Source: Alistipes megaguti | Lineage (GTDB): Bacteria > Bacteroidota > Bacteroidia > Bacteroidales > Rikenellaceae | Direction: 5' to 3' | Assembly: GCF_900604385.1 (NCBI RefSeq) | Contig: NZ_LR027382.1 | Coordinates: forward strand, 2,519,001 to 2,583,000 | DNA: 64,000 bases | Part shown: one piece after another, positions 8,994-17,895 of the stretch | Position numbering within the stretch: the first letter of the stretch is position 1 | How the letters are laid out: every line of letters starts with the position of its first letter | Translations under genes and position numbers: made by a program | The notes under the pieces: generated by a model | The model's input: the letters and a program-made list of their open reading frames with translations, nothing else | Told to the model about the DNA's origin: nothing | The model's database searches: none

Positions 8994-9032
8994 TTTCTGC
9001 GTATATACGCGATATGTGGTTTGTGCCTTCAT
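8928..9032 (-). CDS. Met/Cys-rich leader peptide of the methionine operon (34 aa)
   Basis: A short ORF starts at ATG 9032-9030 and ends at TAA 8930-8928. The peptide begins MKAQTTYRVYTQKVVDT and continues SSTTMMVMCMCSRASRV. Five of its 34 residues are Met (four within residues 22-27), two are Cys and six are Thr. This is an extreme bias placed where a control peptide would sense charged tRNA-Met or tRNA-Cys. It lies about 28 bases downstream of the presumed start site of the promoter at 9067-9097, and the terminator follows. The sensed residues match the operon: MetY and MetX make homocysteine for Met, and Hom also feeds Thr. Confidence 0.82.
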   Translation of the reverse strand: MKAQTTYRVYTQKVVDTSSTTMMVMCMCSRASRV

Positions 9033-9066
9033 GCCGCTTTCCGGGTTTCGGATCGTGTTGTTGATG

Positions 9067-9097
9067 CAAATATAGAAAAAGATTTTAATAAATGCAA
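9067..9097 (-). promoter_or_regulatory. Promoter of the metY-metX-hom operon
   Basis: On the minus strand TTG (within ATTGCATT, 9098-9091) is followed after 20 bases by TATATTTG (9074-9067), a full Bacteroidota vegetative promoter. It sets a leader of roughly 215 nt before metY. Confidence 0.8.
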
Positions 9098-9108
9098 TCC
9101 GACACAAG

Positions 9109-9139
9109 AAAAGCCCCGCATTTTTCGTGCGGGGCTTTT
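9109..9139. terminator. Bidirectional terminator between the tetR gene and the met promoter
   Basis: AAAAGCCCCGCA (9109-9120) and TGCGGGGCTTTT (9128-9139) form a perfect 12-bp hairpin with A and T runs on the two sides. On the minus strand it ends the efflux/tetR operon and insulates the met promoter just beyond it. Confidence 0.9.
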
Positions 9140-9191
9140 CGCGGGTTTCTGTGGCCGGGCTTTCGGCCGGCCCGGGCCGGGTATGAGATTT

Positions 9192-9773
9192 TCACGCCCG
9201 GCGGTCGATCAGCTCGATTCCCTGACGGGTAGCTGCACCGCGCAGTATCGTGCGGCAGAAGAGGCTCAACTCTTCACGCGAGGTGCCGTTCAGCCGCAGG
9301 TCGAGCAGCGAGCCCATCAACTGTTCGGTAAAGGCCGCAGCGTCGATCTCGGGCAGCAGCAACTCCTGTTTGCGACAGGAGTCGAGCAGCAGTGAGAGCT
9401 CCTTGTGCCAGAATTCGCGGTGTTCGTCGTAGTGCTCGGCGAAGATCACCTTGCGGCGCAGGTCCGACAGAAAGCTGTGATCCACCTTGTAGAGGTTCTC
9501 GATGTACTGGTTCATCAACCGGAGGGCCTTCTGCAGGGGATTTCCTCCCCGGCGTTTGCGACAGGCAACGATCTGCTGCTGCTGTTCGTTGCGCATGGCG
9601 TCCAGACAGGCGCCGATCAGATCGTTCTTGTCGGTGAACATTTCGTAGAGCGTGCGTTTCGAGATGCCCAGCGTCTGTGCAATCTCATCGACCCGCACGG
9701 CACGGATGCCGTTGCGGGAGATGAACTCCTGCGTCGTGCGGATGATCTCTTCCTTGGTCGCTCCCCGTTTCAT
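9192..9773 (-). CDS. TetR/AcrR family transcriptional regulator
   Basis: The 193-residue protein has an N-terminal TetR helix-turn-helix (VDEIAQTLGISKRTLYEMFTDK, about residues 28-49) and an all-helical C-terminal ligand domain. It overlaps the upstream outer-membrane factor gene by one base and is the last gene of the RND operon. It is therefore co-transcribed with the pump and probably represses it as an autoregulated sensor of pump substrates. Placing the repressor at the promoter-distal end is less common than divergent placement. An AraC gene occupies the divergent position instead. Confidence 0.9.
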   Translation of the reverse strand: MKRGATKEEIIRTTQEFISRNGIRAVRVDEIAQTLGISKRTLYEMFTDKNDLIGACLDAMRNEQQQQIVACRKRRGGNPLQKALRLMNQYIENLYKVDHSFLSDLRRKVIFAEHYDEHREFWHKELSLLLDSCRKQELLLPEIDAAAFTEQLMGSLLDLRLNGTSREELSLFCRTILRGAATRQGIELIDRRA

Positions 9774-11146
9774 TACTTTTCCTCCTGGCTTGTAAGATCA
9801 CGTCCGCCGCCGAGAGCCTGATAGAGGTTCACGATGCCCTGGATCTCGTCGAACTGATCGGAGATCTGCGACAGCTGGGCCGAGAGCAGCGACTGTTGGG
9901 CGGTCAATACCTCGAGGTAGGTCGTCGTGCCGTGCTGCATGAGCAGTTCGGTAGCCTCGACGGCACGCTCGAGCGCCTCGATCTGGGCGATGCGCAGATC
10001 GGTCTTGGCGCGGGCCGACTGGCACTGCACCAGTGCGTTGTTGACCTCGGCTCCGGCATTGAGCAGCGCCTGCTGGAATGCCAGACGCGACTCCTCCTGC
10101 TGGGCCTTGGCGATCTTCACCTGGGCGCGGTTGGCGTTGGCGTTGAAGATCGGCTGCAGCAGCGATGCGGCGGCCGTCCAGATGAGCTTGCCCGGATCGA
10201 CAATGATGCCGTTGTTGTTCGTCCAGCCGAGCGTACCGCTCAGCGTGATCGACGGATAGAGCGCCGACCGTGCACTGGCCGTAGCGTAGTAGGACTGCAT
10301 GAGCGAGTATTCGGCCTGACGGATGTCGGGACGGTTCGAGAGCATCTGCAGGGGCACGCCCACGGCCAGCGTGGCGGGCATCTGCTGTGCCTCCAGAAGA
10401 CCGCGCTCGATCGGGTGCGGAGCCTCGCCCAGCAGCGAGCAGAGGCTGTTTTCGGTCTGCGTGCGCTGGTAGGCCAGATCGTGCAGCGACGCCTCGATCG
10501 AGAGCGTGTTGGCCTCGTACTGGGCCACGCCGGCCTCGTTGGTCAGACCCGCATCCTTCATGGCGCGCATCATCTCGACGCTCTGACGCCATTTGGCGGC
10601 CGTCTCTTCGGTCACCGTGTACTGGCTGTCGAGCATCAGCAGCGTGTAGTAGAGGTTGGCCACGCTGGCGATGAGCTGCGTCTTGACGGCCTGCTCATAC
10701 TCCTGGCTCTGCAGGTAGAGTGCCTTGGCCTTGCGTTTGGCGTTGGTCAGACCGTTGAAGATGTCGATCTGCCAGCTGGCCGTCACGGGAATCGTGTAGG
10801 TTTTCGTCGGCGTGGCGCCGTCGAAGCTGCTCAGCGAACCCTGGGGGGCGAAGTTGAACGACGGCAGGTAGGCCAGCCGCGCCGATTTGAGCGTGGCTTC
10901 GGCCTCCTTGACGCGCCATCCGGCCGATTGCAGGTCGGTGTTGTTCTCCAGAGCCCGCGTGATGAGCGTCTGCAGCTGCGGATCGGTGAACATCTCCTGC
11001 CAGTTGATGTCGCCCAGCGTGGTCGAGTCGTTGGTCTCGGCCGTGCCGTACAGTCCGTCGGTCATCACCTCGGGACGGGTGTAGGGCTTGTAGATGCCGC
11101 AGCCGGTCATGGCCGCTGCAGCCAGTATGATGATGGCTTTTCTCAT
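9773..11146 (-). CDS. RND efflux outer membrane lipoprotein (OprM/NodT family)
   Basis: The 457-residue protein starts MRKAIIILAAAAMTGCG, a lipoprotein signal with the cysteine at residue 16. Two outer-membrane efflux repeats rich in long helices follow; GVPLQMLSNRPDIRQAEYSLM is the conserved RPDIR motif. It forms the trimeric outer-membrane channel of the pump. Start and stop lie 3 bases from the RND gene and 1 base into tetR, showing one transcript. The closest role is OprM/CmeC-like in a tripartite complex with the proteins at 11150-14335 and 14339-15580. Confidence 0.93.
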   Translation of the reverse strand: MRKAIIILAAAAMTGCGIYKPYTRPEVMTDGLYGTAETNDSTTLGDINWQEMFTDPQLQTLITRALENNTDLQSAGWRVKEAEATLKSARLAYLPSFNFAPQGSLSSFDGATPTKTYTIPVTASWQIDIFNGLTNAKRKAKALYLQSQEYEQAVKTQLIASVANLYYTLLMLDSQYTVTEETAAKWRQSVEMMRAMKDAGLTNEAGVAQYEANTLSIEASLHDLAYQRTQTENSLCSLLGEAPHPIERGLLEAQQMPATLAVGVPLQMLSNRPDIRQAEYSLMQSYYATASARSALYPSITLSGTLGWTNNNGIIVDPGKLIWTAAASLLQPIFNANANRAQVKIAKAQQEESRLAFQQALLNAGAEVNNALVQCQSARAKTDLRIAQIEALERAVEATELLMQHGTTTYLEVLTAQQSLLSAQLSQISDQFDEIQGIVNLYQALGGGRDLTSQEEK

Positions 11147-11149
11147 GGT

Positions 11150-14100
11150 TTACTCCTCCTCTTTCTCGTTTTTAACCTCTTCTACTTCGGCGCGTACGGC
11201 CCACTGCGGATCGGGATCCAGTTCGAGGGGTTTGATCTTCTCCTGAAGCGTCTCGAAGACGATGAACAGCGTCGGCACGAGGAACAGCAGGGCCAGCGTT
11301 CCGACGATCATACCTCCGACGACACCCGAACCCAGCGTCGAGTTGCCGTTGGCACCTACGCCGTGCGACAGTACCAGCGGGATCATACCGAAGACGCAGG
11401 TCAGCACGGTCATCAGGATAGGACGCAGACGGACCTTGGCGGCCGAGACGGCGGCCTGCGTGAGGCTCATGCCTGCACGGCGGCGGTCGGCGGCGTACTC
11501 CGTGATCAGGATGGCGGTCTTCGACAACAGACCGATCAGCATGATGATACCCGTCTGGAGGTAGATGTTGTTTTCGAGTCCCATGATCTTGGCCAGCAGG
11601 AACGAACCCATCAGTCCGCACGGTACGGCCAGAATGACGGCGAACGGCAGCAGGAAGCTCTCGTACAGGGCGCTCAGGAGCAGGTAGATCAGCAGGATGC
11701 AGATACTGAAGATGATGATCGTGTTGCTGCCCGTCTGTGCCTCCTCACGCGTGATGCCGTCGAACTCGTAGCCGTAGCCTCGGGGCAGTACCTGGGCGGC
11801 AACCTCCTGGATGGCCTTGATGGCGTCACCCGACGAGTAACCGTCGGCGGCCATACCGCTCACGGCGATCGAGTTGTACATGTTGAAGCGGTTGAGCACC
11901 TCCGAACTGTAGACACGCGTCAGGTTGACGAACTGACTCAGCGGAGCCATCTCGCCGCTTTCGGTGCGGACGAAGACGTTGTTCAGCGATTCGGTGTCGA
12001 GACGGTATTTCGGGTCGGCCTGGATCGTCACGTAGTACATCTTCGAGAATCGGTTGATGTTCGAGACGTACTGTCCTCCGTAGTATCCCGAGAGGGTCGA
12101 GAGGATGGTCGAGGGCGATACGCCGGCGCGTTTGGCCTTGGCGGCGTCGATGTCGACCATGTACTGCGGGAAGTTGATGTTGAAGGTCGAGTAGGCACGG
12201 GCGATTTCGGGGCGCTGGTTCAGCGCGGCGATGAACTGCAGGTAGATGTTGTAGAAATCGGTCAGATCACCGCCCGTCTTGTCTTGAAGGTTCATCGAGA
12301 AACCGGTCGACGTACCGTAACCCGAGATCATGGGCGGAGCCACGGCGAAGAGCTGGGCATCCTTGATGTCGGCCGTGCGGGCGTAGATCTGGTTGATGAC
12401 CGCATTGACGGCATCCTCCTTATCGGGACGCTCGTCCCAGTCCTTCAGCTTGATGATACACATACCGTACGACGTACCCTGACCGGCGATCATGCCGTAA
12501 CCGGCCGTCTGCATGAAGTCCTTGATCTGCGGGATGCTCCGGACGCGTCCGGCGATCTCCTCCATGACCTTGTTGGTTTCGGAGAGGGTCGAACCCGGTG
12601 CGGTGGTGACATTGACCATGATGGTACCCTGGTCCTCGTCGGGCACCAGACCCGTCTTGGTGGAGTTCATCAGCACGACCAGTGCCACAAAGGCCAGGCC
12701 GAGCGTCGACCACATGAGCCACTTGTGCTTGATGAAGAGCATCACGCCGTGCTTGTACTTGGCCACCAGGGCGCCGAAGGCGGTGTTGAAGGCCTTGCGG
12801 AAGCGGGCTGCGAAGTTGTCGCGCATCTCGCCGTTCTCATCCAGATAGGGTCTCAGGATCAGGGCGCAGAGGGCCGGCGAGAGGGTCAGGGCGTTGACGG
12901 CCGACAGACCCACGGACACGGCCATCGTGATACCGAACTGCGTGTAGAAGACACCCGACGTACCGCCCATCATCGCCACGGGGATGAACACGGCCATGAA
13001 GACGAGCGTCGAGGTAACGATGGCCGACGTGATACCCGACATGGCGTCGATCGTGGCCATGTAGGAGGACTTGTATCCGGCGTCGAAGCGCGCCTGAACG
13101 GCCTCGACGACGATGATGGCATCATCGACCACCGTACCGATCGCAAGTACCAGGGCGAAGAGCGTCAGCAGGTTGATCGAGAATCCGGCCACCGACAGGA
13201 AGGCGAACGTACCGACCAGGGCCACGATGATCGAGACCGTCGGGATGAGCGTCGAACGGATATCCTGCAGGAAGACGTATACGACGAGGATTACGAGCAG
13301 AATGGCCTCGAAGAGGGTCTTGACCACCTCCTTCATCGAGGCGTAGAGGAAGTCGTTGACGCTCTGCAGGTGGGCGATGGCGATGCCTTTGGGCAACTCC
13401 TGCGAGATTTCGTCGAGCAGCGCGTTGACGTCGTTGACGACCTGAGTGGCGTTCGAGCCGGCGGTCTGGAAGACCATGGCGCTGACGCCCGGGTGTCCGT
13501 TCGTGTAGCCCTTGAAGGCGTAGGATTCACGGCCGAGTTCGATGTCGGCGATATCCTTCAGACGCAGGACGTTGCCGTCGGCATCCGAGCGGATGACCAC
13601 CTGCCCGAACTCTTCGGGGGTCTGCATACGTCCGCGATACTTCATCGTATACTGGAACGTATTGTCGGAGTTCTCACCCAGCGTACCGGTAGCCGATTCG
13701 ATGTTCTGCTCGGCCAGTGCCGCCGTTACGTCCGACGGGATGAGCTTGTACTGGGCCATGACGTCGGGCTTGAGCCAGACACGCATCGAGTAGTCGGCGC
13801 CCAGCGTGAAGGCTTCGCCGACGCCCTGGACACGCAGGATTCGGGGCTCGATATTGATCTTCAGGTAGTTCGACAGGAACGTTTCGTCGTAGCTGTCGTC
13901 GGGGCTGTAGAGCGAGAAGATCTTCACCATGGAGGTCTGACGCTTCATGGTGGTCACACCGATCTGCGTTACCTCGGAAGGCAGCTGTCCGGTGGCGGTC
14001 GATACCTTGTTCTGTACGTTCACGGCCGCCATGTCGGGGTCGGTTCCCTGGCGGAAGTAGATCGAGATCGAGGCGCTTCCGGCAGCGGCGCTCGAGGTGA

Positions 14101-14335
14101 TGTAGGTCATGTTCTCGACGCCGTTGATGGCCTCCTCGAGGGGCACGACCACCGATTTCTGAATGGTCTCGGCACTGGCTCCCGGATAGGAGGCACGTAC
14201 CATGACCGTCGGGGGCGCGATGTCGGGGTATTGCTCGATAGGCAGTGTTGCAAGGCCGATGATGCCCGCAATCACGATGACAATGGAGATGACCGACGCC
14301 AGTACGGGTCGTTCAATGAAATGTCTGAGTGTCAT
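11150..14335 (-). CDS. RND multidrug efflux permease (AcrB/HAE1 family)
   Basis: The 1061-residue inner-membrane proton antiporter starts MTLRHFIERPVLASVISIVIVIAG, the typical HAE1 N-terminus. Two repeats of one plus five transmembrane helices flank large periplasmic porter loops. Landmarks are GTVVDDAIIVVEAV (helix 4, with the proton-relay Asp pair), LSPALCALILRP, and the second-half GLLSKTAILITEYA. It exports amphiphilic compounds through the OprM-like channel. It is the middle gene of an adaptor-permease-channel-TetR operon with 3-base gaps. Substrate cannot be predicted. Confidence 0.96.
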   Translation of the reverse strand: MTLRHFIERPVLASVISIVIVIAGIIGLATLPIEQYPDIAPPTVMVRASYPGASAETIQKSVVVPLEEAINGVENMTYITSSAAAGSASISIYFRQGTDPDMAAVNVQNKVSTATGQLPSEVTQIGVTTMKRQTSMVKIFSLYSPDDSYDETFLSNYLKINIEPRILRVQGVGEAFTLGADYSMRVWLKPDVMAQYKLIPSDVTAALAEQNIESATGTLGENSDNTFQYTMKYRGRMQTPEEFGQVVIRSDADGNVLRLKDIADIELGRESYAFKGYTNGHPGVSAMVFQTAGSNATQVVNDVNALLDEISQELPKGIAIAHLQSVNDFLYASMKEVVKTLFEAILLVILVVYVFLQDIRSTLIPTVSIIVALVGTFAFLSVAGFSINLLTLFALVLAIGTVVDDAIIVVEAVQARFDAGYKSSYMATIDAMSGITSAIVTSTLVFMAVFIPVAMMGGTSGVFYTQFGITMAVSVGLSAVNALTLSPALCALILRPYLDENGEMRDNFAARFRKAFNTAFGALVAKYKHGVMLFIKHKWLMWSTLGLAFVALVVLMNSTKTGLVPDEDQGTIMVNVTTAPGSTLSETNKVMEEIAGRVRSIPQIKDFMQTAGYGMIAGQGTSYGMCIIKLKDWDERPDKEDAVNAVINQIYARTADIKDAQLFAVAPPMISGYGTSTGFSMNLQDKTGGDLTDFYNIYLQFIAALNQRPEIARAYSTFNINFPQYMVDIDAAKAKRAGVSPSTILSTLSGYYGGQYVSNINRFSKMYYVTIQADPKYRLDTESLNNVFVRTESGEMAPLSQFVNLTRVYSSEVLNRFNMYNSIAVSGMAADGYSSGDAIKAIQEVAAQVLPRGYGYEFDGITREEAQTGSNTIIIFSICILLIYLLLSALYESFLLPFAVILAVPCGLMGSFLLAKIMGLENNIYLQTGIIMLIGLLSKTAILITEYAADRRRAGMSLTQAAVSAAKVRLRPILMTVLTCVFGMIPLVLSHGVGANGNSTLGSGVVGGMIVGTLALLFLVPTLFIVFETLQEKIKPLELDPDPQWAVRAEVEEVKNEKEEE

Positions 14336-14338
14336 GGG

Positions 14339-15580
14339 TTATTCCTCCTTTTCGGTTTGAGTCTGGGCCGAAGCGGCCTTCTGCTCGGTCTGGTTATCGG
14401 CGGCGGCAGCCTGCTCCTGGTTCTCTGCGGCGGCAGGAGCTGCGGCAGCCTCTTCGGCGGGAGCAGCCTGAGCGGCGGCCTCGCCCTTCGGACGGATCGG
14501 CGTGCCCTCACGCATCAGGCCGACACCCTCGGTGACGATCACATCGCCCGGAATCAGTCCCGACGTGACGATATATTCCTGCCCGTTGGAGATCTTCTCG
14601 ACGCTGAGCGGGGCCGACGTGGCCTTGCCGTCTACGACCTTGTAGGCGAATACCTTGTCCTGAATCTCAAACGTGGCGACCTGCGGCACGACGATGCAGT
14701 TCTTGAACGAGTTGGTCAGCACGACGTTGCCCGAACCGCCGCTGTGGAGCAGTCCGTCGGGGTTGGGGAATGCGGCGCGCAGCGAAACGCTGCCCGTCGA
14801 GGTGTCGATCACACCGCTGATCGACTCCACGCGGCCCTTCTTGTCATACATCGAGCCGTCGTTGAGCTGCAACTCGACATCGGGCATGTTCTTCAGCGTC
14901 TGGGCGATCGAGCCGTAGCGGCGCGTGAGGTTGAGCAGCTGGTTTTCGGTCATCGAGAAGTAGACATACATGGTCGAGTTGTCCGAGACGGTGGTCAGCG
15001 GCTGGGGCATCGAGGCGCTCACCAGGGCACCGACCCGGTAGGGAAGCGTGCCGACGACGCCGTTCGACGGAGCCTTGACAACCGTATAGGAGAGGTTGTT
15101 GGCCGCGTTTACGCGCTGAGCTTCGGCCTGAGCCAGCTGGGCCTTGGCCGTGAGCAGGTTGTTCTCGGCGGTCGAGAGGTCGAACTGCGAGACAACGTTG
15201 CGGGCGAAAAGTTCTTTTTTGCTGTCATAGGTAAGTTGGGCCGTGGCCACGCTGGCTTCGGCGGCTGCGACATTGGCCTCGGCGGTCTGCAGGGCGGCCT
15301 TGTAGGGGACCTGGTCGATGATGAAGAGGGTCTGCCCCTTCGAGACGTTCTGACCTTCGGTGACGCAGAGCTGCCAGATGGTTCCCGAAACCTGCGGATA
15401 GATGTCGATGTCCTGGCGACCGCGGATCGTTGCCGAGTAGTTGGTCGGGATTTCGCGGTCGGTCTGGGCGATGGTCATCACGGCATACTCGCCGGGACCC
15501 ATGGCCGTCGGAGCCTGCCCACATGCAACGGCAGCCAGGCAACATGCCCAAACGGCCGCTTTCACGAATGTTTGCTTCAT
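14339..15580 (-). CDS. RND efflux periplasmic adaptor lipoprotein (AcrA family)
   Basis: Starting at ATG 15580 the 413-residue protein has a lipoprotein signal (MKQTFVKAAVWACCLAAVACG, Cys20). It continues with a biotinyl-lipoyl hairpin (YPQVSGTIWQLCVTEGQNVSKG), an Ala/Gln-rich coiled-coil hairpin and beta-barrel segments. The C-terminal 50 residues are an unusual Ala/Glu/Gln-rich low-complexity tail (EAAAQAAPAEEAAAAPAAAE). ATG 15580 is preferred over 15625 because AAGGAAAG precedes it and a TAnnTTTG box covers the upstream start. It opens the operon and diverges from the AraC regulator. Confidence 0.93.
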   Translation of the reverse strand: MKQTFVKAAVWACCLAAVACGQAPTAMGPGEYAVMTIAQTDREIPTNYSATIRGRQDIDIYPQVSGTIWQLCVTEGQNVSKGQTLFIIDQVPYKAALQTAEANVAAAEASVATAQLTYDSKKELFARNVVSQFDLSTAENNLLTAKAQLAQAEAQRVNAANNLSYTVVKAPSNGVVGTLPYRVGALVSASMPQPLTTVSDNSTMYVYFSMTENQLLNLTRRYGSIAQTLKNMPDVELQLNDGSMYDKKGRVESISGVIDTSTGSVSLRAAFPNPDGLLHSGGSGNVVLTNSFKNCIVVPQVATFEIQDKVFAYKVVDGKATSAPLSVEKISNGQEYIVTSGLIPGDVIVTEGVGLMREGTPIRPKGEAAAQAAPAEEAAAAPAAAENQEQAAAADNQTEQKAASAQTQTEKEE

Positions 15581-15622
15581 AACTTTCCTTTGCTTTATTG
15601 TACTAAAAAACTTTTTCAGGTG

Positions 15623-15630
15623 CAAAAGTA
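15623..15630 (-). promoter_or_regulatory. -7 element of the first RND operon
   Basis: TACTTTTG on the minus strand (CAAAAGTA on the plus strand) lies about 43 bases upstream of ATG 15580. No clear TTG is seen at -33, which may mean an activator is needed. Confidence 0.55.
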
Positions 15631-15717
15631 TCTTAAAAACGGTGCCGATGTGCCTTATATTGCGAACAGTGTTGGCATTTTTCGGAACAAAAATAGAGGA
15701 ATTAACTCTTTTTTCAC

Positions 15718-15725
15718 TATTTTTG
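15718..15725 (+). promoter_or_regulatory. -7 element of the AraC regulator gene
   Basis: TATTTTTG matches TAnnTTTG and ends 18 bases before ATG 15744. It stands back to back with the RND operon promoter across about 90 bases of AT-rich DNA. Confidence 0.55.
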
Positions 15726-15743
15726 TTCGAAAAAAGAATTCAC

Positions 15744-16598
15744 ATGACCTCAATCAACCCGTTAATCACCTCTGCGGAGGAGCAGTTCATTGTCGGCGAG
15801 TCCGATTTTTCCTACTTCGAGCAGAATGCCCACCGCCTCGAGGGGTGTGCCATTCTCTTCTGTCGGGAGGGACATGCGGAGGTGATGGTCGATCAGTGTC
15901 AGGGGCGGCTGCAATGCAATTCGACGGTGTTGCTGCTGCCGGGGAGCTATCTGCTTTTTCTGGATCGGACGGAGAATTTTCGTGCCTCGTACTGCACATT
16001 TTCGCGGGATCTTTTTCTGGAGGCGGCCTTCCGCCTGGATCCGGGATTTTTCGAGATCGTGCATCGCAATCCCTTCTCGTCGACTCCCCCGCAACGGATT
16101 GTCGACGGAACCAATATCTGGTTTCAGATGATGGCCTTCAACTACCGCGACCGGCAGAACATCTACCGCAATACGATTGTCAAGAACCGGCTGCAGAACG
16201 TCCTGCTGGAGATCTACGACAAGATGCAGCGTTTTGCTTCGAAGCAGATGCCGGCCGGAGAGTCGACGACACGTCAGACAGAGCTGTTTCAGCGCTTTGC
16301 AGCCCTTGTTCACGAATATTGCTCGCAGGAGCGCGAGGTGTCCTTTTATGCCGACCGGCTCTGCATCTCGGCGCGTTATCTGTCGACGATCGTGCGCAGC
16401 GTGGCCCATACGTCGGCCAAGGAGTTCATCGACCGCTCGGTGATGCTTGAGATCCGGATGATGCTCCGCTCGACGGATCTTTCGGTGCAGGAGATCGCCT
16501 ACCGGTTGAAATTCCCCGATCAGTCCTATCTGGGCCGCTTCTTCAAGAAGCACGCCGGGGAGTCCCCCACCGAATACCGCAACGCACGACGGGGATAA
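15744..16598 (+). CDS. AraC family transcriptional regulator, divergent from the RND operon
   Basis: The 284-residue protein has an N-terminal cupin-like sensing region and two C-terminal helix-turn-helix motifs: VSFYADRLCISARYLSTIV and SVQEIAYRLKFPDQSYLGRFFKKHAGESPTEYR, the second being the AraC signature. ATG 15744 follows its -7 box; an upstream in-frame extension overlaps the adaptor gene and is rejected. Position implies control of the efflux operon across the shared intergenic region, possibly as activator, since that operon lacks a clear -33 box. This is inferred from context. Confidence 0.9.
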   Translation: MTSINPLITSAEEQFIVGESDFSYFEQNAHRLEGCAILFCREGHAEVMVDQCQGRLQCNSTVLLLPGSYLLFLDRTENFRASYCTFSRDLFLEAAFRLDPGFFEIVHRNPFSSTPPQRIVDGTNIWFQMMAFNYRDRQNIYRNTIVKNRLQNVLLEIYDKMQRFASKQMPAGESTTRQTELFQRFAALVHEYCSQEREVSFYADRLCISARYLSTIVRSVAHTSAKEFIDRSVMLEIRMMLRSTDLSVQEIAYRLKFPDQSYLGRFFKKHAGESPTEYRNARRG

Positions 16599-16669
16599 TC
16601 GCATCCTGCTATGGCGGGTTTTTGGTCTTCAAGGGGCGGCTTTGGACCCGAATTTGCCGCATTCCCGGT

Positions 16670-16714
16670 GGAGTCGCCTGATATATTGGAGTCGCCTGAT
16701 ATATATAGGTGACT
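16670..16714. repeat. Tandem 17-bp repeat with an imperfect palindrome
   Basis: GGAGTCGCCTGATATAT occurs at 16670-16686 and again at 16688-16704. The second copy extends into an imperfect palindrome, AGTCGCCT-GATATATAT-AGGTGACT (16690-16714). It lies in the 292-base gap between the AraC gene and ldhA, which otherwise shows no gene. It could be a regulator binding site for ldhA. Confidence 0.5.
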
Positions 16715-16890
16715 GGATACAATCGGCGGCGGAACGGACGATTTCTGGAAACCGACATAATGAAAACTTCGATTTTTCGTTTTCAGAACGACGCGACGCC
16801 TCGGATGTCGCACCCTGCGTTTGCGGGTGAGACGGATGCGGGGAGGCGTCGATTCGGGACACGGAAAATTCCGGCTAATATTCGAATGCT

Positions 16891-17895
16891 ATGAAAGTCA
16901 TGCTTTTCGGGACGCAACCTTACGACAAGGAGTCCTTCGAGCGGATCCGTCCGAATTTCGGTTTCGAGGTCTGCTACCATCGCAGCCATCTGAATGCCAA
17001 CAACGTAGCGTTGGCCAAGGGGGCGGATGTTGTCTGTATCTTCGTCAACGATACGGCCGATGCCGAGACGATCGGCGCCCTCTCGGAGATGGGCGTGCGG
17101 CTCATAGCCCTGCGCTGTGCGGGTTTCAACAACGTGGATCTGAAGGCGGCGGCCCGTTACGGGATTCCGGTGGTACGGGTTCCGGCCTATTCGCCGCACG
17201 CCGTGGCGGAACACGCCGTGGCACTGATGCTGGCGCTCAACCGCAAGATCCACCGTGCCTACTGGCGCACGCGCGACGGGAACTTCTCGCTGCACGGTCT
17301 GATGGGCTTCGACATGTACGGCAAGACGGCCGGCATCATCGGTACGGGCAAGATTGCCCGGGAACTGATCCGCATTCTGAAGGGCTTCGGCATGGAGATT
17401 CTGGCCTATGACCTCTACCCCGACGAGGCTTATGCCGCCCGTGAAGGGATCACCTACGTCGGGCTTGAGGAGCTTTACAGCCGTTCGGACATCATCTCGC
17501 TCCACTGCCCGCTGACCGACCAGACGCGTTACATGATCGGCGACGTGGCCATTTCGCACATGAAGCCGGGGGTGGTGCTCATCAATACGGGCCGCGGGCA
17601 GCTGATCCATACCGAGGCGCTGATCGACGGACTGAAGGAGAAACGCATCGGTGCGGCCGGTCTGGATGTCTACGAAGAGGAGGCGGCCTACTTCTACGAG
17701 GATACCTCGGACCGCATTATGGACGACGACGTGCTGGCGCGCCTCCTGTCGTTCAACAACGTGATTGTCACCTCGCATCAGGGATTCTTTACCCGGGAGG
17801 CGTTGGACAACATCGCGCGCATTACGATGTTGAACATCAGTGAATTCGAGGTTCACAAGCCCTTGACGAACGAGGTGCGTATCGACGCCGAGTGA
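16891..17895 (+). CDS. ldhA: D-lactate dehydrogenase / D-2-hydroxyacid dehydrogenase
   Basis: The 334-residue NAD-dependent enzyme has the family order of LdhA: ALRCAGFNNVDL with the substrate Arg (about residue 74), VAEHAVALMLALNRK, the Rossmann loop GIIGTGKIA (about 149-157), and INTGRGQLI. The catalytic Glu is in LDVYEEEA and the His in VTSHQGFFT (about 297). It reduces pyruvate to D-lactate, a fermentation end step. The short DRIMDDDVLARLL insert is typical of D-LDH rather than other 2-hydroxyacid enzymes. It stands alone, preceded by the tandem repeat at 16670 and followed by about 230 bases without a gene, containing a 7-bp hairpin near 18012. Confidence 0.9.
   Translation: MKVMLFGTQPYDKESFERIRPNFGFEVCYHRSHLNANNVALAKGADVVCIFVNDTADAETIGALSEMGVRLIALRCAGFNNVDLKAAARYGIPVVRVPAYSPHAVAEHAVALMLALNRKIHRAYWRTRDGNFSLHGLMGFDMYGKTAGIIGTGKIARELIRILKGFGMEILAYDLYPDEAYAAREGITYVGLEELYSRSDIISLHCPLTDQTRYMIGDVAISHMKPGVVLINTGRGQLIHTEALIDGLKEKRIGAAGLDVYEEEAAYFYEDTSDRIMDDDVLARLLSFNNVIVTSHQGFFTREALDNIARITMLNISEFEVHKPLTNEVRIDAE

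Noticed and set aside
8844..9066. SAM riboswitch in the metY leader
   Set aside because: The interval is filled by the leader peptide and the two competing hairpins; no known SAM-binding core was recognised by eye. A covariance search would settle it.
9896..16450. Very long plus-strand open frame (2184 codons) opposite the first RND operon
   Set aside because: It is the mirror of three well-supported minus-strand efflux genes in GC-rich DNA; the translation is Arg/His/Gln/Gly-rich with no domain character.
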